This document shows, piece after piece, positions 1 to 13,033 of a stretch of DNA of 64,000 nucleotides (position 1 is its first letter; each line of letters starts with the position of its first letter). The stretch covers positions 747,001 to 811,000 of the forward strand of contig JAWNZC010000122.1 of NCBI GenBank assembly GCA_035771165.1, in the 5' to 3' direction. The notes beneath the pieces are model-generated. The model was not told the origin of the DNA and did not search any database. It worked only from the letters and a program-made list of their open reading frames with translations. Source of the DNA: Paragorgia papillata (taxonomy: Eukaryota; Cnidaria; Anthozoa; Scleralcyonacea; Coralliidae). Both the position numbers and the translations under genes were made by a program.

Positions 1-46
1 TACTCTATCATTTTAAGTGTTCTTTCAAATAAGACAAACATAATTT
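1..46. repeat. Right end of a palindromic MITE (family R1), cut by the window edge
   Basis: The sequence matches the inverted terminal arm of the element at 300-1045 (arm motif TTCTTTCAAATAAGACAAAC). Only the outer end of this copy is inside the window. R1 is my label for a repeat with other copies near 32.4-33.2, 36.1-36.5 and 52.7-53.2 kb. Confidence 0.6.
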
Positions 47-68
47 TTATATAGACTTAAAAACGTAC

Positions 69-3000
69 CTTGTTGGCCAATGATGTAATAACAATGCCAA
101 GATTACTCAGGCTTTTGTTAATATTTTGCGTCTCTTTCAAGCGCGCACCGGTGGATCCAGACTGGCTGAGTCGTTCAGATCCAGCCAGGTCTACAAGGTT
201 CAAGGTACCTATAAAAAAAGAAGACACAACGCTTGCCTTATATACCTTGAATTCCCCCCGACACAGGGACAATGTTAGATCCTATTCGGTTAGAGTGCTT
301 ATGAAACGAAAATTAAGTTTGTCTTATTTGAAAGTGCTTTTGAAATGATAAAGTAACATCTTTTGCTGTTTTTTGTTTCCTGCTTCGTTTTTGAGATATT
401 TCAGTTTGTTTTATATGTGAAACTAACCAGTGACATCATAACGTGCATAATGACTTACCGGGAAAGATTATATATCTTTTCTATTATCAGACGGAATCAC
501 TTCGAAGCAATTATGTGTGTGTTTTACCCTTACTTCAAAAACTCATTAATAATTCATGAGGAAAATTCAAAAGAAATTAAGTCTTTATATGTCATAAAGA
601 TACCTCCTGATTTATGTAAACTTTAGCTTTGATTTTCTCGGCTTAGACAAGGTTATTTTTCAAACTTACTACGCCAATGAACTTACCAAGTGGTTCGTTT
701 TTGAGGCCGTTCAATAAACTCGCAGTTCGTGTTTTATCAGATATAAAAACACTCGGCTTCGCCTCGTGTCTTTATATCTGATAAAACACTCCTGCTCGTT
801 TATTAAACAGTACAACAACAAAAATATACATTTTCAACTGATTCGGTTTAATAATAGCAAAGATATACAACCTTTCCCAGTAAGTCATTGCAATGCACAT
901 TGTGATGTCACTGGTTAGTTTCACATATAAAACAAACTGAAATATCTCAACAACGAAGCAAGGAAACAAAAAACTGCAAAAGATGTTACTTTGTCATTTC
1001 AAAAGTACTTTCAAATAAGACAAACTTCATTTTCGTTTCATAAGTAAGGTTAAAATGGATAACTCAAAGGGACTCGTCCAGTCCTTTCGCGACTTTTCCA
1101 AAATATGTCGTCAAATAAGTTTTTTTTCTCCAAATTTGTCGTCAAGCTTCAGCGAGTCTCAAGATGTTAGCAATCTTCTGGATAACCTAACACACCAAAA
1201 ACCCTAACACTAGTTAATTTAAATCTGGCATTTTGATAGTTTTTGAGAAACTCACTTGTGCTATTACCTATGCTCAATAAAAATGTGATTATGAAACAAT
1301 CACTAACCTTGACAACGTTCTTCTGTGATATTATTGACACCAGTCATCTTGAGGCGGAACACGCTGTGGCTGCGCGAAGATCTCTCGTTACAATTGGTAG
1401 CTGCTACCGCTCGGTTGTCGCACGCTTTCTGTAGGAGGCTCGAGACCTGGAAAAATAGGATAAGCAGGCCTCTGAATTAAAGAATTATACTTTTTGCATC
1501 CAAAGACAAAAATGTCCTCCGATAATGAGTTTCCATGAGGCTATCCAAGGACATTTTTCTCTCAGCTAGGACAAAACTGTTATCCTATACAGACAGGAAA
1601 TGACTAAATCCATGATAAAGAGTGACTAACATTCACATGATATTATGTCATTTATGTGCTATAGTATTAGTTAGTAGTGACTGGTATATAGATATAGGAC
1701 TGTCTTCTTCGCTTGGACATGCAGATCGCTTCACTCCGACACTGAACAATGTCCTCTGCATTTTTTAATGTCAATGCACAATCATGGCCGCCAGTGTTTG
1801 AACACGTGGTTAGCACAGTTGTGCCTGCATTTCGGGGCTGATCCCGCAATGGCCGCCAAAACATTTACACGCTTATAATTCAATCGTTGGCTGGGGTATT
1901 CTATTGCCGAACATTTTCTTACGATCATACGTTCGATCGATCGGGAAAATTTAAAAACTCCGAACTCCATCGGCGGACAAAAGTGTCCTACATATTATGG
2001 GGGGAAAATCCCTATCGGCGGCCAAATGACGATTATCGGAGGACATGTCCTCGATGAAATTCAAGGCTTGTAGATAAGTGATTAGCTACTGTTTTCATCA
2101 ACACGGGTAGAGATTATTTTAACAACTCATGCAGGAGGTGTTCAACAAGTGCTACTTTAAATAATCATTTTTAAATACAATGAAACGTATTGCATATAAT
2201 ATCACGAGAAATATGTCGCCCGAACGTCCATGTCAATTATCACACTGACACTTCGAAGAGGTGTCTTTATAAAATCATATAATTGCTACGACCGCTCAAA
2301 AATTAGCTCGGCGATCGCAACGATCAACAATCGTGTCGCTGTTTTCATATGATCGCTAAGGCGGCCATGGTTGATCGCGGCCATTGTTTTAATGGTCCGC
2401 TGGGATGCATACTGATCACCAAGATCGCTGAGATTGCAAAATCACCGTTCCATTAGCCTAATTTCTAAGCCTTTCGTTTCCGCCATGAGCTTGGCCGCGT
2501 AGTCGGTTTGGGTTCTTGGAAAGACTGGGGAGAGGCTGGAAACGAGAAGGCCCAGCAACATTCGCAAAAAGGTCCTGCCCAGAGTCGTTCTGGCCCTTCG
2601 AGTGTTCCTGGGATCTAGCATACAACACTGAGCGACAGTATAAAAGCACAAGGATGTCTGTGAAGATTTTATCAAAGATCTTGGTGATCGAAAGAAGAGA
2701 ATTATGGAATAATTCCAATTGGAGCTCGGAATGAAAATGTAACTGTTTAACTTTTGGCGGTTGCAGAAGGAAAGCTAGTGATAAGAAAGCTGGGCCAGCG
2801 AACCTTCGTCGATCCGAGGTGAGCAGGCTTGTATTATTTTATGAAGACGGAATATTAAATGTCGAAAAACACTTAGGACATCATAACATCACAATTCTTC
2901 CTCAATAAACAACTGAGCTGTAAAGTGAAAGTGTTTACGAATTTTGCTAGGCCTTCCCCAGCGGGTCCGTTCGGATCACTTCCGAAACGCGTTGACCGAG

Positions 3001-6000
3001 GAAGGCCTAGAGACTAGGCTACGTTTCCATATAAAACGCAACGATCGCGGAGATAGAACATCTTCTATCTCGGCGATCGCGATCACAGCGATCGTTGTGT
3101 CAGTGGTTTCCATATGATCGCTACGATCGTCAAGTTCATTTTTGAGCGTGTAGCAATTGATGGTGTAGCAATTATATGGAAACCGGGCTTAAATATTTAG
3201 GATATTTGGAACCTTCTGAGAAGATTTGTAATATACCTTCCTTTCCTAAAATTTCATCTTCATGGGCTTTTTTGCTGTGAAAGTTGACGGAAGTGACGTA
3301 AAAGAGAAGGAATATGTAAAGTGGCTTTTATATAGACAAATTCCTCTTTTGACGTCACGACCGTCAACTTTAGCGGCAAAAAGGTCCATGAAGATGAAAT
3401 TTTAGGAAAGGAAGATATATTACAAATCTTCTCAGAATGTTCCAAATATCCTAAATATGTAAAATCCGCAACCATGATATAGGCACTTTAATGCGCCGTT
3501 TACATGGACAAACGTTGTCCCTGGTAGAAGGGTCACCCTACCCCCGAGCTATCCTGGGGGAGCCAACTTTGTGTTCATTTTAATTAGTCTTGACAGCAAG
3601 CGTTTACATGGGGAATTTCATACTTGTCTCGGGTAGTAGGGTCACCCTGGGGGCAGGCTCACCCTCTTTGCGAGGTAGGGTTACCCTAAGGGGCGAGATA
3701 AACCCGAGGCAAAACTGCGAAACAAAATGGCGGCAGAAAGTGAAACAATTGATAGAGCAGCAAATACGAAGCGAAAAAAATGGTCTTGGTCTCCAACAAT
3801 GGTTGAAAACCTGATAATTGGCCTGCTGAAGAAGTATAAAAGCTTCTGTGAGTTTAATTCGATCGTTTAATTCTAACAGTACAGTTACAGTTTCTTCCCG
3901 ACGATCGGCTATCTTAAATTAGATGCATAACTATACCCAGCCCTCCAGGCTTAAACCGATTCAGAAGTCATAATCTAATTCCTCATGTAAACACACGACA
4001 GTTGTCTCGGGGGGTAGGGTGTCCCTCTTACCCGAGCCAACTTTTAGTCCATGTAAACGGTCGCTAAAGGCCTGGCCAAACGCTTTCAACATCGTATTCA
4101 ACATTGTTGAACGATGTTGAAAGCACGAGTGGCCAAATGAATTCAACATCGTTCAACATTCATGAATGACAATTAATTGAACGCGGGCTACCACAAAAGC
4201 TGGAATCGACAATATCCCGCATGGCTCTGTTCAACAAAGTTGAATGAAATCTGGCCAAATATGCGTTCAACACCTTTCAACATTTTGAGAACAATAGAAA
4301 TGTTGAACGCGTGTTGAACGAAAATTTGAACATCTTCAAATTTCGTTCAACATCATTCAACACCATTCAAAAGTGGTGGCCAAACGCTTTCAACATGTTG
4401 AATTCAACAATGTTGAACGATGTTGAATGAAATGTTGAAAGCGTTTGGCCAGGCCCTTAAGATGTCTAGTCATTGTGGGTCAAGAGATTTCAAGAATTAA
4501 ACTTACTTGATCAGATGACGTCACCGCCACTGTCCGTAAATTGGTGACGACTACGTCGTTTGTATGTTTCCCATTACTACTCACGAGTTTGATATCGTGT
4601 TTAATGTTTGGGTCACCTGACCCCAGCAAATCGCGAATCGCCTCGTTGTAAATTTCCAAAAAAGATGCTTCAATTTCATACTGCAAAGAACAAAGAAACC
4701 AATTTTTTTTAAAATAAACAAACATGATTTTTCCAGGAAACAAAATTATTCGTTCTACAGAATTTTTTAAAAATCGGCCTATTGATTACTCATACTTCAA
4801 GAAAAGTTTTAATAAAAAAAAAATTGGGGGTCACAAAAGCCTTTTTCGAATTAAATTAGTTTGAAGGGTAATTGGCAGCCATTTTGAAACGTCATTGTTG
4901 CCATAGCAACAACTGTTGCTATTTATTTGGTAACAGTTTTTGATTGTCAGAATGTTTAACTATGCATAACATTTAGTTTTATTCTTTTTCCGAATTGTTT
5001 ATGCACGTGTTTTGGACTCTCAAACTTGTATTTTCCATTTTTCAAGAAACTGTATGGAGCCACCTTAAGAACTTTAGTGGCGCCCATTTATTTATTTAAA
5101 TTTCTTTAGACACGGTAGCCTATCAACATTGAAAGGTATAAAAAGTAAAAAATGTTGCTTTCCATAGGGCCGTGCAATAGCTAAAATCTAGTAATTTAAA
5201 ATTAGAACTACCTCTATATCTAATTATTTACAGAATAAAAATACAATAAAATACTGTTACTACTTAATTATAATATAGATTACATGGTTAATAACTTAAA
5301 TGTGATAAAATTTTACTGTTTTCGTCATTCATGTTCTCTCTTAATTTATTTTTAAAAGCATTAACTGTTAAAACGGTATTTTTAAAATCAATTGGCAGAG
5401 TGTTCCAGACCTTTGCAGCTTTATAACTAAAGCTGCGCTTCAATGCATTTGTCCTGGGTTTTGATAACATCAACATGTTGTTGTTGCTTCGAAGATTATA
5501 TATTTCATTTTCAGAAATTTTGAATAATTCAGTTATAACTTTAGGAGCATTCTTTTGTAGTATCTTGTGAGTCAACACAAGTAATTGTTCTAGTTGACAA
5601 TAATTAAGTGGTTGCCAATTTAATTTCTGCAATATATCCTTCGAACGGATGTCATAACTGTCACCACTTATAACTCTAGCTGCTCTGTTTTGAAGCCTTT
5701 GTAGCTTTTGTTGTAATGTCACATTACAATTATCCCAAACCAATGAGCAGTAGTCAAATGTCCGTTAAATTTTCTTTAGGTATATAACGTTTAATAAGTT
5801 TTATGGCTCCAATACCTTTCGAAGCTTTTTTGCTGATGTTATCAATGTGTTTGTCCCAGTTTAGTTTTTCATCAATTACTACCCCTAAGCTTTTGGTAGA
5901 TTGTACTCTTTTAATGTTCTGCCCACCTATATTAATGTCGGGATCTTCTATTATTTTTGATAAATGATGTCGAGACCCAATAATCATATATTCTGTTTTT

Positions 6001-7025
6001 GCAATATTTAATGCCAATTTATTGGATACAAGCCATGTGTCTATTTTTGATAAATCAAGATTCAATTTGGTTTCAATCATTTCTGAACTATCTCCTGTTA
6101 CTGTGATATTCGTATCATCAGCAAACATTGAAGGCATTGAATAATGTAACATCTTAGGTAGTGGTCACGTCATCATACAGCTGGCACGCTAAATTCGGCC
6201 CCATGTCCTATCCAGTTTATTGAGATCAGTGGCTAAGCCCCGGGACACGAATTTCTCAAGGGCAGCCCCTCTACGCCTATGCCCTTCACGCATGTCAAGC
6301 CCTGTAGATCAATAAGCCCTGTATGCGATGCAAATGTGAAATAGCACCTACCTGCCATCCTTTGCTCTTAAGATTTTCGCAAGTTAAGAAAACTTGCTCA
6401 AGAGCTCTGGGGATCATGCCCCACAGGTCTCTGTTACGCAAATCCCCTTCCATCGTATAAGTCTTTCCAGATCCAGTCTGACCGTAAGCGAATATACACA
6501 CATTGTAGCCATCCAACGCACTTTGGATCAATTGCGATATTTCGCTGAATACGACATTCTGGGAGGAGCTTTCTGGAAAGACTTTGTCGAACGTGAAGGG
6601 GAATTTGGTTGCCTGACGCCTTCCACCACAGATAGACTAAAATAAAACAAATCAAAAATGATAACTGCGTTGTTTGTTGTTGTTCTTATGTTTGTTGTCG
6701 AGGTTGTTGTTGTTGCTGTTTGTTGGCGTAGTTGTTGATTGTTTGTTATTGTTGTTTATTGTTGTCGTTATTTGTTTTCGTGGTTGTTTGTTGTTGTTGT
6801 TGTTGTTGTTGTTATTGTTATTATTGTTGTTGTTGTTTGTTGCTGTTTGTTGTCGAGGTTGTTGATTATTATTGTTGTTTGTTGTTGTTGTTGCTGTTTG
6901 TTGGCGTAGTTGTTGATTGTTTGTTATTGTTGTTTGTTGTTGTTGCTGTTTGTTGGCGTAGTTGTTGATTGATTGTTTGTTATTGTTGTTTGTTGTTGTC
7001 GTTGTTTGTTGTCGTGGTTGTTTGT

Positions 7026-7057
<32 letters not shown>

Positions 7058-10000
7058 ATTATTATTGTTGTTTGTTGTCGAGGTTGTTGATTGTTGCTGT
7101 TTGTTGTCGAGGTTGTTGATTATTATTGTTGTTTGTTGTTGTTGCTGTTTGTTGGCGTAGTTGTTGATTGTTTGTTATTGTTGTTTGTTGTTGTTGTTGT
7201 TGTCGTTGTTGTTTGTTGTTGTTGTTGTTGTTATTATTGTTGTTGTTTGTTGTCGAGGTTGTTGATTATTATTGTTGTTTGTTGTTGTTGTTGTTGTTGC
7301 TGTTTGTTGTCGAGGTTGTTGATTATTGCTGTTGTTGTTTGTTGTTGTTGTTTGTTATTGTTGCTGTTTCTTAGTTTGTTATTATTGTTTGTTTGTTGTT
7401 GTTGTTGTTGTTGTTATGTTTGTTAAGAACGATTAAGACAGTTGTCAGCCACATCTGATCACAGTTAAACTACAAAGTCAGTCAGTCTATTTCAAAATCT
7501 ACCAACAATGTGCAAAAAAAGCTGTTCAACTTTTTGTCCAACTCCAAAAGCAAAAGGAGCAAAGAACTTCACTCCGTCGCACGGCTAACAACTCACCGGA
7601 AGCATGAATAGTAGCGGAAGTAAAAAGTGAAAAAATGCCACATCGTGACACCCAAAAAAAGGAAGAAAAACAACAACAAAAAAAGGAAGAAAAACAACAA
7701 CAAAAAATAACGGAGTCGAAACCTAGACTGGTCTACCACAGAGCCCAAGTAATAACAAAGAGCACAGTATCTAGTGAGATCTCGCTTGCCGGGCTATCTC
7801 GGTTACACGCGTAAAAACGCACAACTTTGTTCACGGTTGTCAACTTTGTGCTGCTCGCCGTGAACAAGTTGTCAACAAGTTGTTCACTTATGGTTCGAAC
7901 AACTTGTTCACGGATAAATCAACAGTCATGAACAAGTTGTTCCAACAGGACATTTTTATAGCCAACAACGTTGTTCGCACATGATACAACATGTTGTAAC
8001 AGCATGACGAAATAACAACGATGAACAACAATGTTACAACAATGGTGAACATGGTTGATGTATCAACACGTTCTTCGGTTGTTACAACATGCGTGAACAA
8101 CGGTTGTTGTTTCATCAAGCTGTAACAACTTGTTGAAACAATGTTGTTCATTTATCAATGTTGTTCACATGTCAACAAGTTGTTACAGCATTGTTCAGGC
8201 AACAATGCTGTAACAACTTGCGAGATTTTTACGCGTCTACCGGACTGGCTCGCCTGCCATATAAACAGCCCTTAAGGTAATTCCTCAGTAATTCTTCCAG
8301 AAATGAAAAGTTGCTGCGACTCCCCAGTATTAAAGTTTATGATATGTTCATATATAGTAAAATTACAAAAAAAAGTTGGAATAATGGAAGAAAATTTGAC
8401 GAAAATAACAATTGACAAACATTTTTGCGATATAATAGAATGTCCATTCTTTCTTGTTACATGTTTTTTTGAAGCCGTAAGAACGAGAAACGTAGGATAT
8501 TTCAAAATCTGGAAATGATTTTTTCTCTATTCTTTCATATAGAGCTGGTGGAGGAAATAAATAATTGAAAAAAAAGTAGGGGTCACCAAATGTCTTCGTG
8601 AGCTACACAAGGTTAAAGCTTGAACATGGAGCTTACTCCCTATCATTTCATCTATATACGAAAGCACGCAACAAATTCTTAAAAACCAAAATTAAGTTAG
8701 TATCTTCTATAGTGAAAGGTATTATTAGCTGATTTATCCTCCTTAGTGATATTTTTATGTGTTTTCGTCACTAACACTTGGATACGTACATGTTGAATTA
8801 GTATTGCAGAATTATGCGCAGAAAAGCTGCGCAATGCAAAATTGAGGAATTACCTTAAGCCTAACTTAATGACTCATTAGACTCTACATGAAGTAGTTAC
8901 GGACCCTTTAAACGTACCTCGTTTTCATTTTGTTGGCTCAAAACCATATTGGTTTCGGTCTGAAACTCAATCCTCGTAAGCGTGGCGTCTTTCTCCGAAA
9001 GGAGACTGGGCCGAACGCGACAAAACACGCGGATGTTTCCCTTCAACTCCTGAATGGTATTGTGAAGCTGACGGCGAACAGACTCCTCCGATCTCAGTTT
9101 GTCTTCACATCTCTCGATAGTTTGAGTGTGAGAAGCCACCGTGGTCTGTAAGGTCGTTATTAAGTGCGCCTGTTGACGGTTGTCCTCCGTTGTCTTTGCA
9201 AACGCAACCTGAACATGCGATAAACACAATACATAACATGAACATTATAAGGTGTATGTTATACATGTAGTCGGTGCATGTGGTACGTTTGAGAGCTTGG
9301 TGTAATGTAACAGACGTTTGGTGGACGTTCGTCAAGCTAAATTACTCAGCCGATGATTTCTGAGCTCATTTACTTTAAAATATTTCTGAACTCCAGACAG
9401 AGTCCGAACCTGCAATCTTCTAATGACTCTAGATGCTCTCTATCTAACCCCTGAAGTTAAGCCTAGTCGACACACCAGAACTTAGAGCTCTCTTCCCGCC
9501 AAAACGATCCTCGTACTTACAGCTCTCTTCCCGCCAAAACAATCCCCGTACTTAGAGCTCTCTTCCCGCCAAAACAACCCCCGTATTTAGAGCTCTCTTC
9601 CCGCCAAAACCACCCTCGTACGTAGGGCCCTCTTCCCGCACAAAACCAACCCTACTTAGAACCTTCTTCCCGCCAAAACCATCCCCGTACTTCGGGCCCT
9701 CTCCCCGCCAAAACCATCCCCGTACTTAGAACTCTATTCCCGCCAAAACCAACCACTTACTTAGGGCCCTCTTCCCGTCAAAACCCACCCCGTACTTAGG
9801 GCTCTTTTCCCGCCAAAACCATCCTCGTACTTCGGGCCCTCTCCCCGCCAAAAACTACCCCGGTACTTAGAACTCTATTCCCACCAAAACCATCCCCGTA
9901 CTTACTTAGAACTCTATTCTAGCCAAAACCACCCCGTACAAAGGGCCCTCTTCCCGCCAAAACCAACCCGTACTTAGAGCTATCTTCCCGCGAAAACCAT

Positions 10001-13000
10001 CCCCGTACTTAGAACCTTCTTCCCGCCAAAACCAACCCCGTACTTAGAGCTCTCTTCCCGCCAAAACCATCCCCGTACTTAGAACCTTCTTCCTGCCAAA
10101 ACCAACCCCATACTTAGAGCTATCTTCCCGCGAAAACCATCCATGTTCCTGTCCGTACCTTGGTCGCCTGGAGTTCAGTTGCTACAGCCAACGCTTCTGT
10201 TGCCATTAGGGAAATTTTTTGTTTTAACGTCTTGATTTCGTTTCCGGCGAGATCAAGTTCGAATTTGAATTCTTCCTTTTCACGATCAATTCTGTCTTTA
10301 TCGTCACGTTCATTATCAAGTTCCACTTTGTATTTTCTTTCCATTTCAAGCTTGCTCTGCAATAGAGAATCCAAACGAGCCTGCAAATCTTTGCTGCGAG
10401 ACGACGCCTGAAAAGAGATATGCAGTGAACAATAAAAGCTGCGAAAATTACAAACCAGGGCTGCGAGAGTTCAAACTGGGAACAATTATGAATACAATCT
10501 CGTACCCAGTACTCTCGTTGACGAGAGTGTTTTATATCGGCTCCAGCCTGGTTCCCAGGCCTCTCTTTTTAACGTCGAGCGGCAGACCGCATTTGTGAGA
10601 GGCCTGGAATAAAATGTTTTGCTTGGCCCCAAATCTGGCGCCAAATTATAAAGGCACTAAACGGCCGTTTGGCGGAAAACCAAGGCAGATAACACTCATG
10701 TCGGTCTACACAATTCTTTATAACATCATATAGCAAGGTTGGTCTACTCCCGAAACGTTAAAATAGCATATTTCGATTTGTATAAATGTGTTTCAACACA
10801 ATCACTTCCTACGCCGAACATTACTTTATAAAGCCTCATATGTAACGACCTTTTAACGTAATGTAAAATAAAGAAACCTACTCGTTTGCTGTCTGCTCTC
10901 AAGAAGAAGTTTGTTTAAGTGCCCTCGTTCATAAAGATTAAAGAATCCGAGCTCCAGCAGGATTCATGATAGATAAAGATGAACATTTTCCGCTAGTCCT
11001 CTCGCTCGATGCCTATTCTGCGACGTCACCAAAATACGTTCGAGAGAAAAGAGGACTAGTAAAGTTCTAGTCTGGAATTGTACTTTCTGTCAGGAATTTT
11101 GGCTAAACTAGCTACATCGACCTTGTATTCTCTAATATAATTTTAAAGTTCTGAGACGAAACTGCGAAGAATTACGAGACGAGGCAGACGATGGATGTTT
11201 GTTTGGCGACGAAGAGACAATAATAATAATAGTTTTATCTTATAAATTGTCGGGATTTTTGTTGTTTTGAATTATTTCATGTGTTCAATTGAATAAATAA
11301 ATACATAAATGAATAAATAAATAAATGAATAAATAAATACATAAATAAATAAATGCATAAAATAAACAAATAAATACATTTATACAAATACATTTACATA
11401 AATAAATACATAAATAAATACATAAATAAATACATAAAAACATAAATAAAAACATAAATAAATACGTAAATAAATAAATAAATAAATGCAAAAATAAATA
11501 CATAAAAACATAAACACATCAATAAAAAATAAATAAATATAGTACATATTAAACAATAAAAAAAAAATACAAAATGAATTTGCGTGCTTACCTCTTCAAA
11601 TTCTTTCTCCTTCGTAACGACGTTGCCTTCCAGTTGGCTATTCCGGGACTCCAACATCTTCAACCGTCCATTGTTTGTTTGTAATTCGCCACTAACTGTG
11701 CGTACATATTCTTCCATGTCATTCAGACGTCCCTTGTAGTCCCACGCGTTTCGTTTTGAGTTAGCTGAGAGAACACAAGAGCATAGAATCAAAAAGAGAA
11801 CATCTTTTCTATGTCACGTATTTTCGGTGAAAAAAAAAAACGCTCAAAAGCCTAGAACGTTTTGGCGTAGCACTCAAAACCTTGTCGTTTTAGCATTTAT
11901 TGAAATACACGTATATAGTAAGGTTGCATATACTGTCGAAACATGGAACGTAGAAGTCTAACGTTTCGAGCGAAGGCCTTTTGTCAGAGAGAATGGATAT
12001 ACTGATGAAACACATGGAACGTAGAAGTCTAACGTTGCGAGCGAAGGCCCTTTGTCAGAGAGAATGGACATACTGATAAGACACATGAAACGTAGAAGTC
12101 TAACGTTTCGAGCGAAGGCCCTTTGTCAGAGAGAATGGATATACTGATAAGACACATGAAACGTAGAAGTCTAACGTTTCGAGCGAAGGCCCTTTGTCAG
12201 AGAGAATGGACATACTGATGAAACACATGAAACGTCGAAAGATAACGTTTCGAGCGAAGGCCCTTTGTCAGAGAGAATGGATATACTGATGAAACACATG
12301 AAACGTAGAAGTCTAACGTTTCGAGCGAAGGCCTTTTGTCAGAGAGAATGGATATACTGATGAAACACATGAAACGTAGAAGTCTAACGTTTCGAGCGAA
12401 GGCCCTTTGTCAGAGAGAATGGATATACTGATGAAACACATGAAACGTAGAAGTCTAACGTTTCGAGCGAAGGCCTTTTGTCAGAGAGAATGGATATACT
12501 GATGAAACACATGGAACGTAGAAGTCTAACGTTTTGGGCGAAGGCCCTTTGTCAGAGAGAATGGATATACTGACGAAACACATGGAACGTAGAAGTCTAA
12601 CGTTTTGGGCGAAGGCCCTTTGTCAGTTTTAATTCTCTCTGACGAAGGGCCTTCGCTCGAAACGTAGACTAATATACGTTCTCTGTTTCGGCAGTATATC
12701 AAACTTTACTATATTTCGATCGATTGTTGTTTCAACACTACTTCGATTTCACTATTTTAGCTGTTTAGTTTATGGAATCAACAATCTTTTCAGTTATAAT
12801 ATGAGCATTTGGTTAGGAAACATATAAAATGATAAAAAAACATAAATATGATTCAAGATTAGGTATACTACAAAAATGTTGAATTCGCTATATGCAAAAT
12901 TTGCTCGTGCTCAAAGAATATTTTCATTTTTACGAACCACTCAAAAATTTCTTAACTTTAGCATTATGTAGTTCATACAGGCAACAAATAGTGTTGAGAA

Positions 13001-13002
13001 AC

Positions 13003-13033
<31 letters not shown>

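Noticed and set aside
6674..7426. Overlapping Leu/Val/Cys frames
   Set aside because: TTG-rich low-complexity DNA read in three frames.
9477..10145. Regular repeats resembling a CRISPR array
   Set aside because: Units are contiguous and degenerate without unique spacers, and the DNA is eukaryotic.
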